This document shows positions 59,154 to 64,000 of a stretch of 64,000 nucleotides of DNA, in pieces. The notes under the pieces are model-generated. The model worked only from the letters and a program-made list of their open reading frames with translations, searched no databases and had not been told where the DNA came from. How positions within the stretch are numbered: position 1 is the first letter of the stretch; the number at the start of each line of letters is the position of its first letter. Source of the stretch: an uncultured Desulfosarcina sp. (GTDB lineage Bacteria > Desulfobacterota > Desulfobacteria > Desulfobacterales > Desulfosarcinaceae). Where the stretch lies: assembly GCF_963668215.1 (NCBI RefSeq), contig NZ_OY764190.1:1612001-1676000 (forward strand), in the 5' to 3' direction. The position numbers and the translations under genes were made by a program.

Positions 59154-60458
59154 ATGGATGGAGCCCTGATACCGATTGTTGTTTTTTTGCTCGTTTATGT
59201 GGCGCTGACCTTCGAGTTGGTCAACAAGGCCGTGGCCGCGCTGATGGGTGTGATGGTACTGATCGCCCTGCACGTGGTCAGCGAACACCAGGCTGTGGAG
59301 TTCATCGATTTCGAAACCATCATGCTGCTGTTGGGCATGATGTCCATCGTGGCGATTCTGCGCAAAACCCGATTTTTCACCATCGTTTCGGTGCGCATCG
59401 CCGAGATGACCCAGGGCAGCCCACTCAAAATTCTGATCCTCTTTTCCATCGTCACCGCCGTATTATCCGCCTTTCTGGACAATGTGACCACGGTGCTGAT
59501 CATCGTTCCCATCGTCATCGAGCTGACCGCCGGCATGGGCCTGGACCCGAAGCTGTATGTGATCAGCCAGGCCATCATTTCCAATATCGGCGGTACGGCC
59601 ACCCTGATCGGCGATCCGCCCAACATCATCATCGGCTCCAAGGTCGGATTGACCTTCAACCAGTTCATGCTCAACCTGACCCTGCCGGTAATGTTCTGCT
59701 TTGCGGTGGCCCTGGTCTACATCTGGGCCACCAACCGGGACAAGTTCAAGCCCATCGACACCAACCTGGCCAAGCTTTTTTCCGTGCAGCTGCTGCTGGA
59801 GAAAATTCGCTACGATTTTCTGGACACAAAAATCGACCCCCTTTTTCTGACCAAGGGGCTGGCCTGCCTGGGTCTGGCCATTTTGCTGTTCGTTACCCAG
59901 ACCGTCACCAAGCTCTCTCCCGGGGTGGTGGCCATGCTGGTGGCCATGATTCTGTTCGTGATCACACGCATCGACGTGGAAGAGATGCTCGAAGAGATCG
60001 AATGGAGCACCCTTTTGTTTTTCACCGGCCTGTTCATCCTGGTTGGCGTGCTGGAGCATGAAGGCGTCATCGAATGGATCGCCCGCAACATTTTCATGCG
60101 GGTGGGGGACAATCCTTACGTGATCGTGTTGACGGTGCTTTGGGTATCGGGCATCGTTTCGGGGTTTCTGGACAACATCCCGTTCACCATCACCATGATC
60201 CCCATCGTGAACCTGATGCTGGAAAATAACCCCATCCCCAACAACATCCTGTGGTGGGCGCTGTCTCTGGGAGCCTGCCTGGGCGGCAACCTGACCATGA
60301 TCGGGGCTTCGGCCAATATCGTTTCGGTGGGGATGGCCAAAAAATTCGGACAGGAAATCAGTTTTATCGAATTTGCCCGCAAGAGCGTGGTCATCACCCT
60401 GATCACCCTGACGATCGCCTCGGGCTATCTGATGCTTTATTTGTGGATATCGCTATGA
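59154..60458 (+). CDS. ArsB/NhaD-type ion transporter (IT superfamily permease)
   Basis: 434 residues from ATG 59154 with AAAAGGATAG upstream. It has 11-12 hydrophobic segments in two repeats: FLDNVTTVLIIVPIVIELT with IGGTATLIGDPPNIIIGSK, and SGFLDNIPFTITMIPIVNLM with GGNLTMIGASANIVSVGMAKK. These paired FLDN and IGxxxN motifs mark the IT superfamily (ArsB, NhaD, P-protein). Na+/H+ exchange is likely by resemblance to P-type NhaD-like members; arsenite cannot be excluded. The stop overlaps the next start by four bases. Confidence 0.85.
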   Translation: MDGALIPIVVFLLVYVALTFELVNKAVAALMGVMVLIALHVVSEHQAVEFIDFETIMLLLGMMSIVAILRKTRFFTIVSVRIAEMTQGSPLKILILFSIVTAVLSAFLDNVTTVLIIVPIVIELTAGMGLDPKLYVISQAIISNIGGTATLIGDPPNIIIGSKVGLTFNQFMLNLTLPVMFCFAVALVYIWATNRDKFKPIDTNLAKLFSVQLLLEKIRYDFLDTKIDPLFLTKGLACLGLAILLFVTQTVTKLSPGVVAMLVAMILFVITRIDVEEMLEEIEWSTLLFFTGLFILVGVLEHEGVIEWIARNIFMRVGDNPYVIVLTVLWVSGIVSGFLDNIPFTITMIPIVNLMLENNPIPNNILWWALSLGACLGGNLTMIGASANIVSVGMAKKFGQEISFIEFARKSVVITLITLTIASGYLMLYLWISL

Positions 60459-61354
60459 AACCGGAAGATAAAAAAATTCTGTGCAGTCTGATCCGGGACC
60501 ATGAGGATACCGTAGGTTCCTCCCGGGTCACCATGATGGCCATCAATGCCTTTATCGAATCCATCCGTCAGGTGCGCTGCAGTGTGGAGGAAGTCCGGGA
60601 ACTCTACTCGGAGCTTTCCCTGGCCATCAAAAATACCGAACCGAAGGTGATCCCGCTGATCCATCTGATCGAGGAGTTCGAAAAAGAGGTGGACGGCCCG
60701 ATCAGCGAAAACATCGAAGAGATCAAGGAACGGGCAATCCGTATTTTGCAGTCCAAGCAAGACAAGATCAAGTCCAAGGTCGGCAAGGTGATCGAACAGG
60801 GACTGACCTGTATCGACGAAGGCGATACGATCATCGTGCACACCATCAGTTTCGATGTGACCAACATGCTTAAACTCGCACGGGAAGTTTTACATAAGAA
60901 TTTCAAGGTGATCGTCCTGAAACAGGATCTGGCCAAGACCCGCCGCCTGGTCAAGTCCCTGTCCGAGGCGGACATCGACATGGAAATCATTCCCGAGTAC
61001 AGCCTGAGCCACTATATCGAACAGGGCAACAAGGTGTTCATGGGAGCCCTGTCCATCACCGAAGACCTCAAGGTGGTATCGGCCGTGGGTTCGGCCAATA
61101 TTGTCAGCCTGTGCCACCTGAATCGTCTGCCCATCTATCTCTTCGCCAACACGTTGAAATTTTCCCACCGCCCGTCGTCCCAACAGAAAATTCACCGCAA
61201 GGTGGAAGCCCATACCCACGGCGACGTCTGCTATCACCTGGTGACCCACTCCCACGACACCGTGGACCTGAAGCACGTCGATTTTTTGGTAACCGAGCAA
61301 GGGATTAAAGACAAAACCGCCATCCTGGAATGTATCAAGGCCGCACGCGGCTGA
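60455..61354 (+). CDS. eIF-2B alpha/beta/delta-like protein
   Basis: 299 residues from ATG 60455, coupled to the permease gene by ATGA. The N-terminal helical domain (residues 1-110) and a Rossmann-like C-terminal domain (GDTIIVHTISFDVTNMLKLAREV, DIDMEIIPEYSLSHYIEQGNKVFMGALSI, VVSAVGSANIVSLCHLNRLPIYLFANTLKF) match the initiation factor 2B-related family, which in prokaryotes includes sugar-phosphate isomerases. Catalytic residues cannot be confirmed by eye. Its pairing with an ion transporter is odd, and its function is unknown. Confidence 0.75.
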   Translation: MKPEDKKILCSLIRDHEDTVGSSRVTMMAINAFIESIRQVRCSVEEVRELYSELSLAIKNTEPKVIPLIHLIEEFEKEVDGPISENIEEIKERAIRILQSKQDKIKSKVGKVIEQGLTCIDEGDTIIVHTISFDVTNMLKLAREVLHKNFKVIVLKQDLAKTRRLVKSLSEADIDMEIIPEYSLSHYIEQGNKVFMGALSITEDLKVVSAVGSANIVSLCHLNRLPIYLFANTLKFSHRPSSQQKIHRKVEAHTHGDVCYHLVTHSHDTVDLKHVDFLVTEQGIKDKTAILECIKAARG

Positions 61355-61575
61355 TTCGACCCGAGCCCACCCACGCTCACGACCATTACCGTTCCATGCC
61401 GGGTTTTGCCCGCCGCTATGCTTGCAGGTCCGGCAAAATTGACTTTTTGCCGGCGAGTCGATATTTTTCGAATGTGACAGGCAATCGTGGCAGCCGTTTT
61501 ATTTTGAGCGGTCTCAGCCTCAATTCTGATGGCCTCATCAACAATCAATTTTCAGTTTCGTTAAGAGGTTGGTCT

Positions 61576-63417
61576 ATGAATATCGGCCTTGAATCGGATC
61601 TGCGCCGTCAAATAGCGGATTTGGAAACCAAAATCAGTGAGTATGAAGGGCTGCTCTACCATCATGAGCCCGGCTGGAATTCCTTGAAGCAAAGCGATGC
61701 CAGCTACCAGGCGATATTCGAGAACACCGGAACCGGTGCCTTTGTCAAAGAGGCGGATATGACCATTTCAAAGGTTAATTCCGAATTCGAACGCCTCACC
61801 GGATATTCCAAAGCGGATATCGAAGGAGAAATGAAATGGACCGATTTCTTCCTTGAGGAGGACCATGACCGGCTTGCCGGCTACCATGCCGACCGGCGTA
61901 CGGTGACCCGCGATGCGCCCCGCAACCTGGAATGCCGTATCAAAGACAGCAGCGGCGCCATCAAGCCCGTCTATTTAACCCTGGACCTGATTCCGGGCAC
62001 CCGCAAGAGTATCGGAACACTCATGGACATCACGAAGCTCAAGCAGGCCGAGGCCCAGATTCTGGAGAGCAAGGCCTTTCTTGCGGCCATTGTCGAGAGT
62101 TTCGAGGGGCTGATTTATGTGGTTTCCCGGGATTTGAAAATTCAATATCTCAATGAAGCGTTGCTGGAAAAAGTGGGCCGCAACGCCGTGGGCAAACCTT
62201 GCTATGAAGTTCTCCACCACCGTGCGGCAGTCTGCCCGTTTTGCGTGCAGGAACAGGTTTTCAACGGTGAATCCGTCCGCTTCGAGATCAAGAATCCCGA
62301 AAATGACCGCTGGTACTACAGCGTGAACGCCCCCATTCACCATATTGACCGATCCATCTCCCTGTTGGCCATGGTGACGGACATTCAGGCCCGAAAAACG
62401 GCCGAGATTTCCCTGAAAAAAAACGAAAGCCAGCTTCGCCGCCAGAACCGACTGCTGCGCTCCACCATGACCGAGCGCAGTAAGTTCGGCGGTCTCGTCG
62501 GCAAAAGCCAGCCCATGCAGGAAGTGTACGAGCAGATTCTCAACGCCGCTGCCACTGACGCTACAGTGGTCATCTACGGCGAACCGGGAACCGGCAAGGA
62601 ACTGGTGGCTCACGCGATCCACGATATGAGCCTGCGCAATCGGGAGCAATTCGTGCCGGTCCACTGTGGCGCCATCCCCGAGAATCTGATCGAATCCGAA
62701 TTTTTCGGATATAAAAAAGGGGCCTTTTCCGGTGCCGGCGCAGATAAACAGGGATACGTGGATTTCGCCCACAAGGGAACCCTGTTCATGGACGAAATCG
62801 GTGAAATCAGCCCCCACATGCAGGTCAAGCTGCTACGGGTGATCGAAGGGGGAGGATATACGCCGGTTGGCGGAAACCGGGTCAAACACTCCGACATCCG
62901 CATCATTGCAGCCACCAACCGGGACATGCTGGAACGCATGGAAAAGCAGATGATGCGCAAGGATTTTTTCTATCGCATCCACATCCTTCCCATCTATATG
63001 CCGCCGCTTCGCAATCGTAAGGAAGATCTGCCGCTGCTCATCGACCATTTTCTGATGCTTTATGGAGGGAAAAAGAATCTGCCGCCCGTTACCGATCGTT
63101 CAATGGACCGATTGCTGGCGCACGATTGGCCGGGAAACGTGAGGGAACTGCAAAATGTAATGATCCGATATTGCCACTCGCAGAAAATCGAGCTGATGGA
63201 GACCTTAAAATCGCCCTTTGAAGCGCCGGTGGCCGAAGATATCCCACCGGCAGGCGATTCGGTCACATTGCGGTCCATGATGGACGCCTACGAGAAAAAG
63301 GTAATCGAAGCGGCGCTACAGCGGAATCAATGGCACCGCAGCCACGCTGCCCGGCTGCTGGGCATTGACCGCAAAACCCTGTTCACCAAAATGAAGCGCC
63401 ACGGATTATCCCGATAA
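61576..63417 (+). CDS. Sigma-54-dependent activator with two PAS domains and Fis-type HTH
   Basis: 613 residues from ATG 61576 with AGAGG upstream; an earlier in-frame start lies in the end of the previous gene and gives no domain. PAS 1 is at about 38-160 (AIFENTGTGAFVKEADM) and PAS 2 at 165-280 with a Cys pair (CPFCVQE). The AAA+ domain has Walker A GEPGTGKE (335-342), Walker B GTLFMDEIGE and the sigma-54 contact loop GAFSGA (382-387; Ser for the usual Thr). HTH: HRSHAARLLGIDRKTLFTKMKRHGL. It senses a signal by PAS and activates sigma-54 promoters. The hyd promoter at 23367 is one possible target, unproven. Confidence 0.9.
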   Translation: MNIGLESDLRRQIADLETKISEYEGLLYHHEPGWNSLKQSDASYQAIFENTGTGAFVKEADMTISKVNSEFERLTGYSKADIEGEMKWTDFFLEEDHDRLAGYHADRRTVTRDAPRNLECRIKDSSGAIKPVYLTLDLIPGTRKSIGTLMDITKLKQAEAQILESKAFLAAIVESFEGLIYVVSRDLKIQYLNEALLEKVGRNAVGKPCYEVLHHRAAVCPFCVQEQVFNGESVRFEIKNPENDRWYYSVNAPIHHIDRSISLLAMVTDIQARKTAEISLKKNESQLRRQNRLLRSTMTERSKFGGLVGKSQPMQEVYEQILNAAATDATVVIYGEPGTGKELVAHAIHDMSLRNREQFVPVHCGAIPENLIESEFFGYKKGAFSGAGADKQGYVDFAHKGTLFMDEIGEISPHMQVKLLRVIEGGGYTPVGGNRVKHSDIRIIAATNRDMLERMEKQMMRKDFFYRIHILPIYMPPLRNRKEDLPLLIDHFLMLYGGKKNLPPVTDRSMDRLLAHDWPGNVRELQNVMIRYCHSQKIELMETLKSPFEAPVAEDIPPAGDSVTLRSMMDAYEKKVIEAALQRNQWHRSHAARLLGIDRKTLFTKMKRHGLSR

Positions 63418-63439
63418 TATCGGGTTTGTTACGAATACG

Positions 63440-63964
63440 TCAACTCTCGTTGATAATGGTGGTGACCATGGAGCGGTTTTCCTCCAGGGCCGCTTTTTCG
63501 GGGATCGTTTCCTTTGGCGAAGGAAGCGCGCGCCACTGTGATTTGTACATGGCCCGGAAGGTAATTTGGAACATGGCTTCGAGAATCGAATAGGCGGACA
63601 CGCCATGGGGCGGGACATCGATATCGGCCAGTGCCTTGCGTTTTTCCACCAGGCCGGATTTCAGCCGGCTCAGGTTTCTTAAAAAGGCAACCATCCGGGG
63701 CGCCACCTGGCGATGCTGATCCGGCAGACTCTGGGCGTTATCCCACTTGGCGATCTGCTTGGCGATGGTATCGCTGGAGGCTTCCAACAAAAACTTCTTG
63801 TTCTTTTCGCTTTTAAACAACGGCGAGTAAGAGACGTGTTTACGAATGGCTGCATCGAGGCAGGCGGCTTCACGCTTCAACTCCGCGCTGATGGCAGGCA
63901 CCATGGCTTCGGGAACCGCAAGGGTCAGTTCATTCAGCTGGCCGGAAAATTCCGTCAGACTCAT
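63440..63964 (-). CDS. Protein of unknown function at the window edge
   Basis: 174 residues if it starts at ATG 63964, which has AGGA seven bases upstream. The frame stays open to the window edge, so it could be longer. It is helical and charged (VPAISAELKREAACLDAAIRKHV, RMVAFLRNLSRLKSGLVEKRKAL). No membrane helix or recognised domain. It converges with the sigma-54 activator gene, with 22 bases between the stops. Confidence 0.55.
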   Translation of the reverse strand: MSLTEFSGQLNELTLAVPEAMVPAISAELKREAACLDAAIRKHVSYSPLFKSEKNKKFLLEASSDTIAKQIAKWDNAQSLPDQHRQVAPRMVAFLRNLSRLKSGLVEKRKALADIDVPPHGVSAYSILEAMFQITFRAMYKSQWRALPSPKETIPEKAALEENRSMVTTIINES

Positions 63965-64000
63965 TTTGATGTCCTGGGCCGCCGCCGACCAGAATTTCCG

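Overview
The window looks like chromosome of a strictly anaerobic, GC-rich Desulfobacterota bacterium of the Desulfobacterales/Desulfosarcina kind. This is inferred from gene content: an [FeFe]-hydrogenase with its maturases, TRAP-TAXI transport, flavodoxin, an acyl-CoA synthetase (ADP-forming), a precorrin-2 dehydrogenase beside hemA, and an Fo operon without F1 genes. No rRNA, tRNA or CRISPR array was seen.

Bases 1-20.5 kb are accessory in character. Five copies of one leader element (about 611-767, 6688-6842, 11669-11821, 15852-16009, 16882-17047) each stand before a different short operon: an unknown protein plus flavodoxin; a TroA-like binding protein; a MoxR/VWA/unknown/methyltransferase set; an unknown basic protein plus HU; and an LbtU-like porin with DUF1007 and NicO proteins. 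Each copy has a TTGAC(A/G) box, a 5' hairpin, the octamer CTTACGRC, a covarying hairpin, the invariant 11-mer AGTGAAGGCGC and an intrinsic terminator. This looks like a repeated attenuator or riboswitch-type regulator, possibly tied to metal supply. The same region holds decayed genes (DUF4198, parA), an AT-rich insert (2.5-5.9 kb: polyamine-type binding protein, UspA, NhaC), a MarR/methyltransferase unit with paired operators, and an intact IS4-family element with 9-bp target duplications.

20.6-35 kb: azlCD with a divergent MocR regulator, then a hydrogenase operon behind a near-perfect sigma-54 promoter: hydG, hydE, a NuoF-type Fe-S/GltD-type flavoprotein fusion, hydA, aspartate ammonia-lyase and hydF, followed by an ADP-forming acyl-CoA synthetase. 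35-45.7 kb: a TetR regulator with a palindromic operator, a TauE/SafE permease, a PLP decarboxylase-like enzyme and a GltS-type symporter, a toxin-antitoxin pair, an M20 peptidase, an EamA exporter and a TRAP-TAXI system. 45.7-53.6 kb (minus strand) is housekeeping: radical SAM protein, rnc, PHP phosphoesterase, DksA-type protein, fabD, hemA, ccsB-type protein, met8-type protein and an MBL hydrolase.

54-57.8 kb is an Fo-only ATP synthase operon: AtpZ/AtpI-like proteins, a, a 325-residue proteolipid of four fused c hairpins, a normal c, b' and b. Only the first of the four hairpins keeps the ion-binding glutamate; the other three have glutamine. The separate c subunit carries a sodium-type site. 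With the repeated leader element, this is the most unusual thing in the window. 58-64 kb holds a cytidylate kinase-like protein, an ArsB/NhaD-type permease, an eIF-2B-like protein, a PAS/sigma-54 activator and an unknown gene at the edge.
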